IMG/VR virus record: IMGVR_UViG_3300017917_003580
Location: 1-50,660 of that record
DNA: 50,660 bases
Strand: one strand, 5' to 3'
DNA from: a virus
The notes beneath the pieces were generated by a model. That model worked only from the letters and a program-made list of their open reading frames with translations. It made no database searches and was not told where the DNA came from. Below, in pieces: positions 43,907 to 50,660 of this stretch. The stretch's first letter is position 1. Every line of letters starts with the position of its first letter. The position numbers and the translations under genes are program-made.

Positions 43907-44347
43907 TTATATTACCTGTAAATTATTTTGATTATCTAATGTAATTGTAATAGTTTCTGTTTCCAATGTTACTATAGAAACTGTTATCGAAATACGAATT
44001 TGATAATCTAATGAAGGATCATCTTCAGCTGTTGTAATATCAATACTTTCAATATCAATATCTGGTAACCAGAAGTTTATAGGCCCAGTAATGATATCTA
44101 TAATATCTTCTTTAAGATTTGATAAATTTGGTTCAAATATAATATCTAATAAATTTGTTCCAAATGTTGGTAATTGATAACGTTCTCCTTTGCGAGTAAG
44201 TATCAATGTTTTTAATCTAGCTAATGCTTGTTCAGATGTAGTATAAATAGATTGGAAAACAGCAGGGCCAGTAAATGGAAATCCAATACCTAATGGTGTT
44301 TCATTAGGCGTAAACATTTCATTGGTACCAATTACTTTATATGCCAT
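43907..44347 (-). CDS. gp25: Baseplate wedge protein gp25-like
   Basis: The 146-residue protein belongs to the gp25/lysozyme-like family that links the sheath to the baseplate. It has GIGFPFTGPAVFQSIYTT, then the helix ALARLKTLILTRKGERYQLP with Gly-Glu-Arg at 54-56, and the following FGTNLLDIIFEP at 62-73. This EPR-core pattern (GER...FG..L...(I/L)FE) is typical of gp25. T4 gp25 has 132 residues. Its start overlaps the preceding stop as TAATG. Despite the family's old name, gp25 is structural and has no lysozyme activity. Confidence 0.9.
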   Translation of the reverse strand: MAYKVIGTNEMFTPNETPLGIGFPFTGPAVFQSIYTTSEQALARLKTLILTRKGERYQLPTFGTNLLDIIFEPNLSNLKEDIIDIITGPINFWLPDIDIESIDITTAEDDPSLDYQIRISITVSIVTLETETITITLDNQNNLQVI

Positions 44348-44829
44348 TATTTACCTTTCTTTTTATCAATTGCTTTCATTAAAGCAGAATAATCGCGATT
44401 CATTGCTTTTGCAACAATTGGATCAACTTCAAAAGTTTTGCCCGTTTCCGGATCATTCATTATAGCTGGTGCTATAGATTGTTGGCCCGTACGCATCATT
44501 CCAAATCCTTGAGCATCTTGCGATGTAAAACTTAAATCTCGATAATTTTCATTCATCATTTCGGAAAAACTAGAAACCGATGGACTACCTTCTTTCATTG
44601 AAGGAGTTTCATTTAAAATATCCGCAAAACCAGTACGTTGAAATTGTACTTTATTTTTTGATTGGGGTGTTGCTGGTTTGCCTGTTGCACGAGATACCGG
44701 AGCTTGAGATGTAGATGTCATCTCATTAATAGTAGATTGTAACCCTTCGCGAAGTATTTCAGTTAATTCTTCTTTAATAACATCACGTACGGCTATTTTT
44801 AGTGCTTTTATTAATGTTTTTGAATCCAT
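44347..44829 (-). CDS. Unknown helical protein upstream of gp25
   Basis: The 160-residue protein has an amphipathic N-terminal helix (MDSKTLIKALKIAVRDVIKE) and a Ser/Thr/Pro/Gln-rich middle that is probably unstructured. Two short similar segments follow, FADILNETPSM and FSEMMNENYRD, and the C-terminus is Lys-rich (IDKKKGK). No family is recognised. Position and coupling to gp25 suggest a baseplate or tail assembly factor. It is not gp53 by any motif I can see. A candidate late promoter lies at 44845-44852. Confidence 0.5.
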   Translation of the reverse strand: MDSKTLIKALKIAVRDVIKEELTEILREGLQSTINEMTSTSQAPVSRATGKPATPQSKNKVQFQRTGFADILNETPSMKEGSPSVSSFSEMMNENYRDLSFTSQDAQGFGMMRTGQQSIAPAIMNDPETGKTFEVDPIVAKAMNRDYSALMKAIDKKKGK

Positions 44830-44844
44830 ATGATAACTTTATTA

Positions 44845-44852
44845 ATAAATAT
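44845..44852 (-). promoter_or_regulatory. ATATTTAT-type candidate late promoter
   Basis: The minus strand reads ATATTTATTAATAAAGTTAT, 16 bases before the ATG at 44829. Confidence 0.5.
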
Positions 44853-44870
44853 GAATAAATGTAAATTTGA

Positions 44871-45689
44871 TTAGATTTCTATGCCAGACCCCCACCCAGA
44901 TTCAGTCTTAGGTCCATATATTATTTGATTTTGGGTATCTACATAATAATCATCAATATCGCCTATATCAATAGTAGGAGGTTGTGAGTTTGATAATACT
45001 TTGCTAGGTGCTTCTTTAAGATTTTGTAGGATATTTAGTTGTTGTTCTATTAAATCTTGAATAAGTTGAATTCGTTTTTGAATATCATCATCAGATACGT
45101 TTAATTCCGTATAAAATCGAGTAGGAGCAATAGCATCATAATCAATATTACCACTTATTAAATTTAATTCTGTTGCAATATCTGAAGTTACTGCTAATGA
45201 TTCCGTATTACAAATTGAAGATAATTTATCAACACCGACTGCTATAATATTATTAATAGCATCTAATCGTGAATTAATAGAATCAATTAATCCTCGTAAT
45301 GAACTAGTAGAAGATTTAGAATTTGTTCCTAAATTATCAAATGTATTGATTAGTTCAGTTACGGGGCCTGACGGTACACCGGGAACTGCAGGTATAGCCA
45401 ATTGAATAGTTTTTAATGTTCGAGCAATTGTTGATACTGTTGTTATAACCGGTACGATTGAATTAATAGAATTTAGTCCTTGTTTAATCGCGTTAATTTG
45501 TTGCAATATTTTTTGTAAATCTGTTTTTAATTGTTTTACTGTAGGATCAGCACACTTTATTTTTGAATTAAGTTGCATAATTCTATTTGTAAAATCTGAT
45601 GCAAATTTTGAAAGTTGTTCTGTTTGTTTCATTAACAACGGAATTATTCGTTGTATCAAATTTGCCGGTATAGTTGCTCCAATTGCCAT
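44871..45689 (-). CDS. Helical tail-associated protein of unknown family
   Basis: The 272-residue protein is almost wholly helical for its first 230 residues, with Gln/Asn/Ser/Ile heptads (INAIKQGLNSINSIVPVITT). It then ends in a short beta tail YYVDTQNQIIYGPKTESGWG. That ending (YxDTxxxxxYGPKTxxGWG) recurs in phage fibre and baseplate proteins, where it closes a small beta fold. Its TAATG-type overlap follows the gp5-like spike gene, so it could be a hub or trimeric connector. No enzyme motif is seen. Confidence 0.55.
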   Translation of the reverse strand: MAIGATIPANLIQRIIPLLMKQTEQLSKFASDFTNRIMQLNSKIKCADPTVKQLKTDLQKILQQINAIKQGLNSINSIVPVITTVSTIARTLKTIQLAIPAVPGVPSGPVTELINTFDNLGTNSKSSTSSLRGLIDSINSRLDAINNIIAVGVDKLSSICNTESLAVTSDIATELNLISGNIDYDAIAPTRFYTELNVSDDDIQKRIQLIQDLIEQQLNILQNLKEAPSKVLSNSQPPTIDIGDIDDYYVDTQNQIIYGPKTESGWGSGIEI

Positions 45690-46726
45690 TATGCTTTATA
45701 TTTATCAACCATTATGTTGTAATTTTTTATTTGTTTTAATAATGTTCCTGCATCTTGCAAATTTTTATATACAGGTGTTGCAATCTTGCCTCCTGCATCT
45801 ACAAAACCTATTTGTATAGTATCAATTATTTTTTGTAAAAGTTCAACAACTGCCTCAGTATGCAGCATTGGTTCTTTATCAGTAGATGAACCTAAATATA
45901 TTTTAGGCGAATTTATTTCAATTCCTGTTTGCGAATCTAAAATTACATGATCTGATTTAGCTTTTAAAGTAATTCTATCAGCCGCGGCTATGATTTGCGG
46001 ATAATCAAATTCAGATTCGGATATTCCTTGATACAACGTATTATTTAATTTAAACGATGGTATACGTTGCCGGCTAGTTAAATATATCGATGCTGGGTCT
46101 TCTTGTATATTTTCAACTACAAACTGCTTGTTAGGTAAATTCTTTTGACCATTCGAAATAATAAGAATCGGATCTCCAGATTCATTTCCTTTCCATGTAT
46201 TATCTTTTGTATAATCACCATTTGTTGAAATTGTACTACCGAAACGTATACTGTTTCCCCAACGCCCTTCAATTAATAAATCACCTTCATATGGTTGTAA
46301 AGGACTAATTTGTTTTGATTTAAACGTTTTCCCGGCAGCACGTTTGTCAATATCACTCGCAGATAATCCTTCTGCTAAACCCGGTAATCGATTTTCATTA
46401 ATTGCAGTTTTCAATCCAACTACTGGTAAATAATACCATGATTCGCCCCACCCCCTTGTATCAGAATTTTCATCAAAGTTAGATTGTTGATTGGTAGATC
46501 TAAACAATAAAACATGTTCTCCAACTAGAGGTATTTGTTTTATATTTGCATTTGCCGGTAGTGCTAATAATGGCTGATTACTATAATAATCTGTATAAGT
46601 ACGTACGGCAATTGCAAAAAGTGTATTTACATTAGTATCTGGTTGCGATGAATCAACATACCGATATGTATAATCATATGGTAAAACTTCGCCAATATGA
46701 AACTTTAACTTAGATGTTTCAATCAT
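45689..46726 (-). CDS. gp5: Baseplate spike / hub protein, gp5-like without lysozyme domain
   Basis: The 345-residue protein has an OB-fold-like N-terminal part with IPLVGEHVLLFRSTNQ and WYYLPVVGLKTA. A segment LLIEGRWGNSIRFGSTI, GDPILIISNGQ follows, and then a repetitive strand series IIAAADRITLKAKSDHVILD, GIEINSPKIYLGS. The series is the repeating pattern of the gp5/VgrG needle beta-helix. In T4, gp5 has a central lysozyme domain; here the glycosidase motif is absent and the whole chain is 345 residues against 575. Role inferred: membrane-piercing spike at the baseplate centre. A gp27-like hub partner is not identified here. Confidence 0.75.
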   Translation of the reverse strand: MIETSKLKFHIGEVLPYDYTYRYVDSSQPDTNVNTLFAIAVRTYTDYYSNQPLLALPANANIKQIPLVGEHVLLFRSTNQQSNFDENSDTRGWGESWYYLPVVGLKTAINENRLPGLAEGLSASDIDKRAAGKTFKSKQISPLQPYEGDLLIEGRWGNSIRFGSTISTNGDYTKDNTWKGNESGDPILIISNGQKNLPNKQFVVENIQEDPASIYLTSRQRIPSFKLNNTLYQGISESEFDYPQIIAAADRITLKAKSDHVILDSQTGIEINSPKIYLGSSTDKEPMLHTEAVVELLQKIIDTIQIGFVDAGGKIATPVYKNLQDAGTLLKQIKNYNIMVDKYKA

Positions 46727-47159
46727 TGATACCCTTCAATTTATCTTTTGCTTGATCTATTTTTGATTGTAATACTTGTTCTTGCGTATCCATTTTACAC
46801 AAATCTTCTATTTCATCAGTTAATTCTGTTTCTAATGTAGATTCTGCAATACGTATCAATTGCATCTTTTCTTCATCTGATAACAATGAATCAGCACCGG
46901 CAATTGTTTGCTTAGTTGAAATATATCGTTGAACGATTGCAGTTAATTTTACAAGATGATCATCATTTTTAACTGCTACATCTAAATATTCTTTGATTAA
47001 AGGTACAATGATTGTAGCATCAGATGCATTACGTATTAATGGTTGCAGCTGTGCAATTAATTGTGAAATTTGACGATCTTTCTTTTTGCTGTTATGGTAG
47101 ACATCAGACATTAAGTCTGCAAAAGTAGTGCCTTTGAATAGTTCTTCGTTTTTATCCAT
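46719..47159 (-). CDS. Helical baseplate-region protein, unknown family
   Basis: The 146-residue protein is all-helical, with KKDRQISQLIAQLQPLIRNA, IVPLIKEYLDVAVKNDDHLV and ESTLETELTDEIEDL. I associate its N-terminal FKGTTFADLMSDVYHNSKKK and the following helices with a conserved uncharacterised gene upstream of gp5 in aquatic T4-like phages. Two late residues (Cys136 and one Met cluster) have no obvious role. It overlaps the spike gene by eight bases. An assembly chaperone for the spike is one possible role. Confidence 0.6.
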   Translation of the reverse strand: MDKNEELFKGTTFADLMSDVYHNSKKKDRQISQLIAQLQPLIRNASDATIIVPLIKEYLDVAVKNDDHLVKLTAIVQRYISTKQTIAGADSLLSDEEKMQLIRIAESTLETELTDEIEDLCKMDTQEQVLQSKIDQAKDKLKGIND

Positions 47160-47179
47160 TTTAATAACATTTATATAAT

Positions 47180-47187
47180 ATAAATAT
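47180..47187 (-). promoter_or_regulatory. ATATTTAT-type candidate late promoter after gp55
   Basis: The minus strand reads ATATTTATATTATATAAATG, just past the gp55 stop and 21 bases before the ATG at 47159. It would start the whole baseplate block. Confidence 0.5.
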
Positions 47188-47888
47188 TAAAACGGCAATT
47201 TTATGAAGTCTGTTTGTTCGTATTCTTTAAATTTGGTTTCGTAAATTTGTTTGAGTGTTTTAATAACTCTCGTAATATTCGTAGTTTCGAGACCCGTACG
47301 TTCTCTAATAAAAATATACAAAGCTTTTTTATTAAAGTCTTCTATATTTTCTCGAGTTTCAAAAATATGAAGAATTGAATCAGCAACATGAATATCTGTA
47401 GAATTATTAAAAATATAATTTAAGTTATCATAACAATATGCAATATACGCATCCATAAAGTAACGCAAAGTTTCTCGCATTTCATCATTATGAATTTCAG
47501 TCATTATGTTACGCTGTTCATCTATATCTAGTGTTTGAGTATTTTGTTTTAATTTTGCATAGCCTTTTTGATTCTCTGCAATAAGATAATTAAATGAAGT
47601 TCTAGTATAATATGAATAAGCTTTTCCAGCATTCGGATTAAATTTATCTAATCGAGCAGTTAAAAATGTAACTAAATCGGTTTGCAAATCATGAAATGAA
47701 GAATCAATATAATCGGGTTTCATTTTATTGATTAGATTTTCAGCTAATTTCATAAATGCTGGATAGATAAATCTTCTATAAATTTTTTCTCTGCGTACTG
47801 TGCTGTCTGTTCTATTATATCCAATAATAGCAAGTTCTGTTATTTTTGTAAAATAAACATTACTTTTCTTCTTCGCTCTCTTCGCCAT
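47187..47888 (-). CDS. gp55: Late transcription sigma factor gp55-like
   Basis: I take the ATG at 47888 (MAKRAKKKSN, 233 residues) rather than the TTG one codon earlier. The protein matches T4-like gp55: VYFTKITELAIIGY, RRFIYPAFMKLAENLI, a long acidic helix, and the core DKFNPNAGKAYSYYTRTSFN at 81-100, which corresponds to sigma region 2 (-10 binding and melting). The C-terminal half is helical and includes a weakly conserved sliding-clamp-binding-like tail. T4 gp55 has 185 residues. The protein directs RNA polymerase to late promoters. The gene overlaps an upstream membrane-protein gene and precedes the baseplate block. Family call is firm; exact DNA specificity is inferred from nearby motifs. 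Confidence 0.85.
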   Translation of the reverse strand: MAKRAKKKSNVYFTKITELAIIGYNRTDSTVRREKIYRRFIYPAFMKLAENLINKMKPDYIDSSFHDLQTDLVTFLTARLDKFNPNAGKAYSYYTRTSFNYLIAENQKGYAKLKQNTQTLDIDEQRNIMTEIHNDEMRETLRYFMDAYIAYCYDNLNYIFNNSTDIHVADSILHIFETRENIEDFNKKALYIFIRERTGLETTNITRVIKTLKQIYETKFKEYEQTDFIKLPF

Positions 47889-48162
47889 CAAATTCCGATT
47901 TAAGATTTGTAATTACTTCTTTTAATAAAGAAAACGTTGTTCCTGCTTCATCATCTTTTTCAAATGCACCAATGCGGTCAATTTCTTGCATCTTTGTATA
48001 AGCTTCTAAAATTTTAGAATACATGTAAGAATTTGTTAATTCAACTGAAGCATGATATTCATCGCTATCTGCTAATAGACCGGCTAATATATATGCTCGA
48101 TAACCAAAGTATCCAGCGACAGCTAAAAATACTAATGAAGTAATAGATAAAAATATTGTCAT
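47860..48162 (-). CDS. Small membrane protein upstream of gp55
   Basis: The 100-residue protein has one transmembrane segment (MTIFLSITSLVFLAVAGYFG plus the next residues) and an acidic cytoplasmic tail ending GEESEEEK. Around residues 45-75 it has SYMYSKILEAYTKMQEIDRIGAFEKDD, a helix I remember from a conserved small protein in cyanophage-like T4 relatives. Function unknown. It overlaps gp55 by 29 bases and the HD-domain gene by one base, so the three are co-translated. Lysis timing or membrane anchoring is possible; nothing in the sequence decides. Confidence 0.65.
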   Translation of the reverse strand: MTIFLSITSLVFLAVAGYFGYRAYILAGLLADSDEYHASVELTNSYMYSKILEAYTKMQEIDRIGAFEKDDEAGTTFSLLKEVITNLKSEFDGEESEEEK

Positions 48163-48932
48163 TATTGAAATGCTTTAAATATATCATTTAATGATTGTTG
48201 TACATCTGGATTATTTTCTGCTAAGTTTTTTAATCCGTTACTTTTTTGTGTTTTGCTTTTTTCTGCAACTGGTTTAGGAGAAGCCGTTTTTCCATTTCTC
48301 CAACGCTCATATTCAATTTGAGCTGCCATATGATCTGCATGATGCAAAACAATAGGTAGATTTGTTTTTAATTTGGCTTGTGCTGATCTAGCAATGTAAT
48401 ATGGTTTATTTGCATCATCATACATTCCATCATGAATTTTGATTGCTTGATATTCGTTCCAAGACATTTTAACATTATATTCTTGTAGCAACCAAATTGA
48501 AAGATCCGGTACCATGGTAAATGGAATGTTTTCATTATGACGGTACATCTTGTTTTGGTTCTTGCGATGCCAATCCGATGTTTCAACTTGATACACTTCA
48601 TTACCTTCGCCTGGAAATCCTACTTTACCTAAATCATGATGCATTGCAGCAAACATTAATTCTTCCATGGTATAGCCAGACATATCTGCACCTGATGATT
48701 GCCATGTTGCATACAAGTTTCTAGTACATTCCATTACTCGGAGTACGTGATCTACATAACCTCCGGCAAATGCATTGTGAAAATGAGCAATGGATGATGC
48801 TGGCATCATAACAATGCGATCTTCTAAATCATCGTACATTGCATGAAGTTTGCCATTGCGTGTAGGAAAGTACGTGTCAATTTCTTTACGAAATCTTTCC
48901 CAATTTGATTTTATTGTTTCTGCTTCTAACAT
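48162..48932 (-). CDS. HD-domain metal-dependent phosphohydrolase
   Basis: The 256-residue protein shows the HD superfamily ligand order: His62 in DHVLRV, the His99-Asp100 pair in AAMHHDLGKVG, His167/Asp168 in IKIHDGMYDD, and LHHADHMA with Asp200 near the C-terminal end. These metal-binding enzymes cleave phosphate esters, including nucleotides and cyclic nucleotides. A Lys/Ser-rich tail follows. Similar phage proteins are common in T4-like aquatic phages, where nucleotide clearance or signalling interference has been suggested; no activity is shown here. It overlaps the following membrane-protein gene by one base. Confidence 0.82.
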   Translation of the reverse strand: MLEAETIKSNWERFRKEIDTYFPTRNGKLHAMYDDLEDRIVMMPASSIAHFHNAFAGGYVDHVLRVMECTRNLYATWQSSGADMSGYTMEELMFAAMHHDLGKVGFPGEGNEVYQVETSDWHRKNQNKMYRHNENIPFTMVPDLSIWLLQEYNVKMSWNEYQAIKIHDGMYDDANKPYYIARSAQAKLKTNLPIVLHHADHMAAQIEYERWRNGKTASPKPVAEKSKTQKSNGLKNLAENNPDVQQSLNDIFKAFQ

Positions 48933-48956
48933 AACTTTTTTATTTAATATATGTAA

Positions 48957-49118
48957 TTATTTTCTTAGTTCCAATGTTTGCCCATTTACTAATTTAGATG
49001 TGCAAGTAGAACAAGTAATAGCAGTAGCCTTTTCATCTACTCTTTCACATATATAAGTGCAATATTTACATTGCATTTTTTTGAAGCCTTTCGGCATATA
49101 ACTCTTTGTAACTTTCAT
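48957..49118 (-). CDS. Small zinc-ribbon protein
   Basis: A 53-codon frame from ATG 49118 to TAA 48957 encodes MKVTKSYMPKGFKKMQCKYC followed by TYIC...ITCSTCTSKLVNGQTLELRK. The cysteines at 17, 20, 36 and 39 form two CxxC knuckles, a zinc ribbon. A fifth Cys is at 24. The ATG follows directly on the TAA of the preceding gene. Zinc ribbons of this size bind nucleic acid or RNA polymerase in other phages. Function is unknown here. Confidence 0.7.
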   Translation of the reverse strand: MKVTKSYMPKGFKKMQCKYCTYICERVDEKATAITCSTCTSKLVNGQTLELRK

Positions 49119-49298
49119 TTATTCTCGGTCAACGTAATATTTTGCTGAATCTAATTTTTTAATTGCATTTGCTAAATTGTTAAGTGCAGATGATTTGTCA
49201 ATCTTGCCTTCTTGCAACATTTTTCCTGTATTACGAATAATCTCTCTTGCATCTTCGATGTCATCAGTAACTTTTGCTTTGTAACGGTATTGTGCCAT
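49119..49298 (-). CDS. Small helical protein of unknown function
   Basis: A 59-codon frame from ATG 49298 to TAA 49119 encodes MAQYRYKAKVTDDIEDAREI, a helix, then GKIDKSSALNNLANAIKKLD and a terminal YYVDRE. It is a two-helix hairpin, Lys/Asp/Ala-rich. AAAGG precedes the ATG. It abuts the zinc-ribbon gene. The gap from 48933 to 49343 holds only these two genes and one ATATTTAT element. Confidence 0.65.
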   Translation of the reverse strand: MAQYRYKAKVTDDIEDAREIIRNTGKMLQEGKIDKSSALNNLANAIKKLDSAKYYVDRE

Positions 49299-49331
49299 TG
49301 TAAACCTTTATTTATTATTAAATTATTTATT

Positions 49332-49339
49332 ATAAATAT
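49332..49339 (-). promoter_or_regulatory. ATATTTAT-type candidate late promoter
   Basis: The minus strand reads AATATTTATAATAAATAATT, 34 bases before the ATG at 49298, between uvdE and the small helical gene. Confidence 0.45.
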
Positions 49340-49343
49340 TATA

Positions 49344-50369
49344 CTATAAAATTATAGCATTATTTTCTTGACAACATGTAACTCCAATTTGCAATAAAGC
49401 ATGCTCCTTGGCCTTAGCCTCAACCTCAATGTCTAAAGATGAAACACCGTATGTATTAGGTAGCTGTGTAATAAAGTCGGCATGAGCTTGCTCTTTGATC
49501 TTGGTAAACTCCTTGTATTGTTTGTGGAAGGTAGGCCATTGTGCAATATTTTCTAATGAAATACCATGGTGGTCAAACATACGTTCAATAAGAATCTGAT
49601 TCTCGCGTCGACGTGACTCGGAGTAATGTGTGCATTGCGTAGCATCGTTAACAGCCCAAGTGTCACGAGCCATAAAGAATGCTTCTTGTTCGCTGATGTC
49701 ACCTGTATTGAAAGTGTGATGCCAATAGTCAAACGTAATAGGAATACGTGTTGGAACATGCAAATACTCATACAACTCACGCACCGAATACATGGAAGCC
49801 TTGTCATCATTCTCGACAACTAAACGTGCACGACATGAGTCAGATAAACGCCGATAGTTAAACAACCACCGTGCAACAGTACCGGGCTTGTCATTGTATG
49901 TAGCACCGATGTGAATATTGATAAGATTGTCAAAGGATGGTGCAAAGCCCATAAGGTCAAACAATTCAGAATGTCGTTCTAAACTAACAATGGAGTTATC
50001 AACAACCACATCATCAGGACTACCTAGGATATGAAATGGACCAGGATGCGTTGTAAGACGATGACCATGCTGTTTTGCATAGTCACCTGCTGCACGAAGA
50101 TGCTGCGTAATCTCATCAATGCCGGGCAAGTCATGCAACTCATAATGATTCCAACGTGGAAATAATTCTGAACCAATACGGAATAGACGTATACCATGTT
50201 GCTCGTTCCATTGCAGAATAGTTAATAAATCACGAGCATTGGCAAGTGCAATGTCAGAAGCCAATTGTAAACCACCAAGACGGAACTTGCGGTCAATCAT
50301 TGCACGACCGGTACGGATGCCGGCGTTAGAAAGCTGTGTATTGATACAGCAATAACCAAAACGTATCAT
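49344..50369 (-). CDS. uvdE: UV damage endonuclease UvdE-like
   Basis: The 341-residue protein is a UvdE-type TIM-barrel nuclease that nicks 5' of UV photoproducts. Metal and active-site motifs are in order: THPGPFHIL (His108), NIHIGATYND (His153), VENDDK (Glu186), FDYWHH (Asp214, His217), THYSES (His247), and an acidic DIEVEAKAKEHAL near the end. The G+C content and codon choice (CGT/CGC Arg, GTC/GCA mixture) look higher in G+C than the neighbours, suggesting recent acquisition. T4 uses DenV for pyrimidine dimers, a different family. No late motif is visible before the ATG, and the upstream gap with TATAAT-like sequence may hold an early promoter. Confidence 0.9.
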   Translation of the reverse strand: MIRFGYCCINTQLSNAGIRTGRAMIDRKFRLGGLQLASDIALANARDLLTILQWNEQHGIRLFRIGSELFPRWNHYELHDLPGIDEITQHLRAAGDYAKQHGHRLTTHPGPFHILGSPDDVVVDNSIVSLERHSELFDLMGFAPSFDNLINIHIGATYNDKPGTVARWLFNYRRLSDSCRARLVVENDDKASMYSVRELYEYLHVPTRIPITFDYWHHTFNTGDISEQEAFFMARDTWAVNDATQCTHYSESRRRENQILIERMFDHHGISLENIAQWPTFHKQYKEFTKIKEQAHADFITQLPNTYGVSSLDIEVEAKAKEHALLQIGVTCCQENNAIIL

Positions 50370-50434
50370 AGGATTTTTTTATATTATATGAAATTATTTG
50401 CACGTTTCAAAATTACTTTATTTTTTTTTTGCAT

Positions 50435-50442
50435 ATATTTAT
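50435..50442 (+). promoter_or_regulatory. ATATTTAT element on the plus strand
   Basis: The plus strand reads ATATTTATATGAAAGTAACC, 26 bases before the plus-strand ATG at 50469. The element follows the orientation of its gene, not the genome strand. Confidence 0.55.
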
Positions 50443-50468
50443 ATGAAAGTAACCGTAAAGGACCAAAT

Positions 50469-50660
50469 ATGATAAAATTAAAACAATTATTAACAGAACA
50501 AGATATATCAGAATATTCAAATATTACAAATGCAATACAAGCTGCATTAGACAATTATACAACAACATCATTATCAATAACCGGGGAAGGCAATTTATGG
50601 AGTCCTAAAATTACCACAGCAGCTGTTTCATCCGGAGGGGGTGGTAATTTTCACCTGTAA
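50469..50660 (+). CDS. Short plus-strand protein with capsid-targeting-type leader
   Basis: The 63-residue protein starts MIKLKQLLTEQDISEYSNI, nearly the same first eight residues as the kinase-like protein (MIRLKQLL), and ends LTE|Q, a possible gp21 cut. The ATG at 50469 is preferred to the ATG at 50388 because AAAGGA lies just ahead of it and an ATATTTAT element sits upstream. The frame ends at the last base of the window after SSGGGGNFHL. Dropping one base from the five-G run near 50636 would keep the frame open through SSGGVVIFTC to the edge, so the true protein may be longer. Function unknown. Confidence 0.55.
   Translation: MIKLKQLLTEQDISEYSNITNAIQAALDNYTTTSLSITGEGNLWSPKITTAAVSSGGGGNFHL

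Noticed and set aside
43907-44347. gp25 as a lysozyme
   Set aside because: The family is historically named lysozyme-like but is structural; no catalytic residues seen.
44347-44829. gp53 baseplate wedge protein
   Set aside because: No shared motif with gp53; only its position next to gp25 suggested it.
45689-46726. Lysozyme activity in the gp5-like spike
   Set aside because: No glycosidase active-site pattern is present between the OB-like part and the repeat strands; only the spike parts are seen.
49320-49365. Terminator downstream of uvdE from CTATAAAATTATAG
   Set aside because: The stem is short and AT-only with a tiny loop and no proper U tract.

Overview
The window is a contiguous piece of a T4-like myovirus genome (contractile-tailed Caudoviricetes). 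It is AT-rich and packed with genes, almost all read leftwards on the minus strand. Junctions are typically 4-base ATGA or 5-base TAATG stop/start overlaps. Recognisable T4-type proteins are the portal (gp20), large terminase (gp17), prohead protease (gp21), scaffold (gp22), major capsid protein (gp23), neck and tail-completion proteins (gp13, gp14, gp15), baseplate proteins (gp5-like spike, gp25, gp6), the late sigma factor gp55, primase gp61, and a gp47/gp46 recombination nuclease. The host is probably a member of the Bacteroidota. The phage bS21 homologue has the KPSVxxR...YIQ signature that I remember from Bacteroidota bS21. One lysis-type protein has a signal peptide ending in FSQS, which is common in that phylum. 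The host call is inference.

Layout in the direction of transcription (right to left). (1) 48-50.4 kb: UV endonuclease UvdE, two small proteins (one a zinc ribbon), an HD-domain hydrolase, a small membrane protein and the late sigma factor gp55. A divergent plus-strand gene starts at 50469. (2) 32.6-47.2 kb: baseplate and tail-appendage genes, including the gp5-like spike, gp25, gp6, LamG-containing proteins and very large structural proteins. (3) 30-32.6 kb: a minimal protein-kinase-like protein, an SH3-like protein and a MORN-repeat protein. (4) 25.3-30.1 kb: a DNA-metabolism island with a T7-type endonuclease I, a gp61-like primase and a single-chain Mre11-Rad50 (gp47-gp46) fusion. A repeat-bearing 190-base gap lies in front of the last two. 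(5) 16-25.3 kb: a tail-fibre-like protein, a nucleotidyltransferase-ligase fusion, an HNH homing endonuclease, a candidate small terminase, two candidate lysis membrane proteins and the large terminase. (6) 7.9-16.1 kb: the capsid module, gp20, two unknowns, gp21, two small helical or core proteins, ribosomal protein bS21, gp22 and gp23, closed by a strong terminator. (7) 0-7.9 kb: an unknown small protein, PhoH, gp13, gp14, gp15, then a YadA-head-like fibre and two further appendage genes. The last of these runs off the left edge.

Three threads join the genes. First, a short element ATATTTAT-N(1-4)-TAAA, always in coding-strand orientation, sits 10-33 bases before many start codons. It also precedes the lone plus-strand gene on the plus strand. 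It is a good candidate for the late promoter read by the gp55 encoded here. Second, several unrelated proteins begin with a short amphipathic leader ending in (L/I)xE, like the T4 capsid-targeting sequence cut by gp21. This suggests that a kinase, a MORN protein and several small proteins are packaged in the head. Third, a ribosomal protein is placed among the capsid assembly genes, between two terminator/leader structures.

I see no tRNA, rRNA, CRISPR array or insertion sequence. The tail sheath, tail tube, DNA polymerase and the rest of the replisome are not in this window. Annotations rest on motif recognition by eye; no database search was run.
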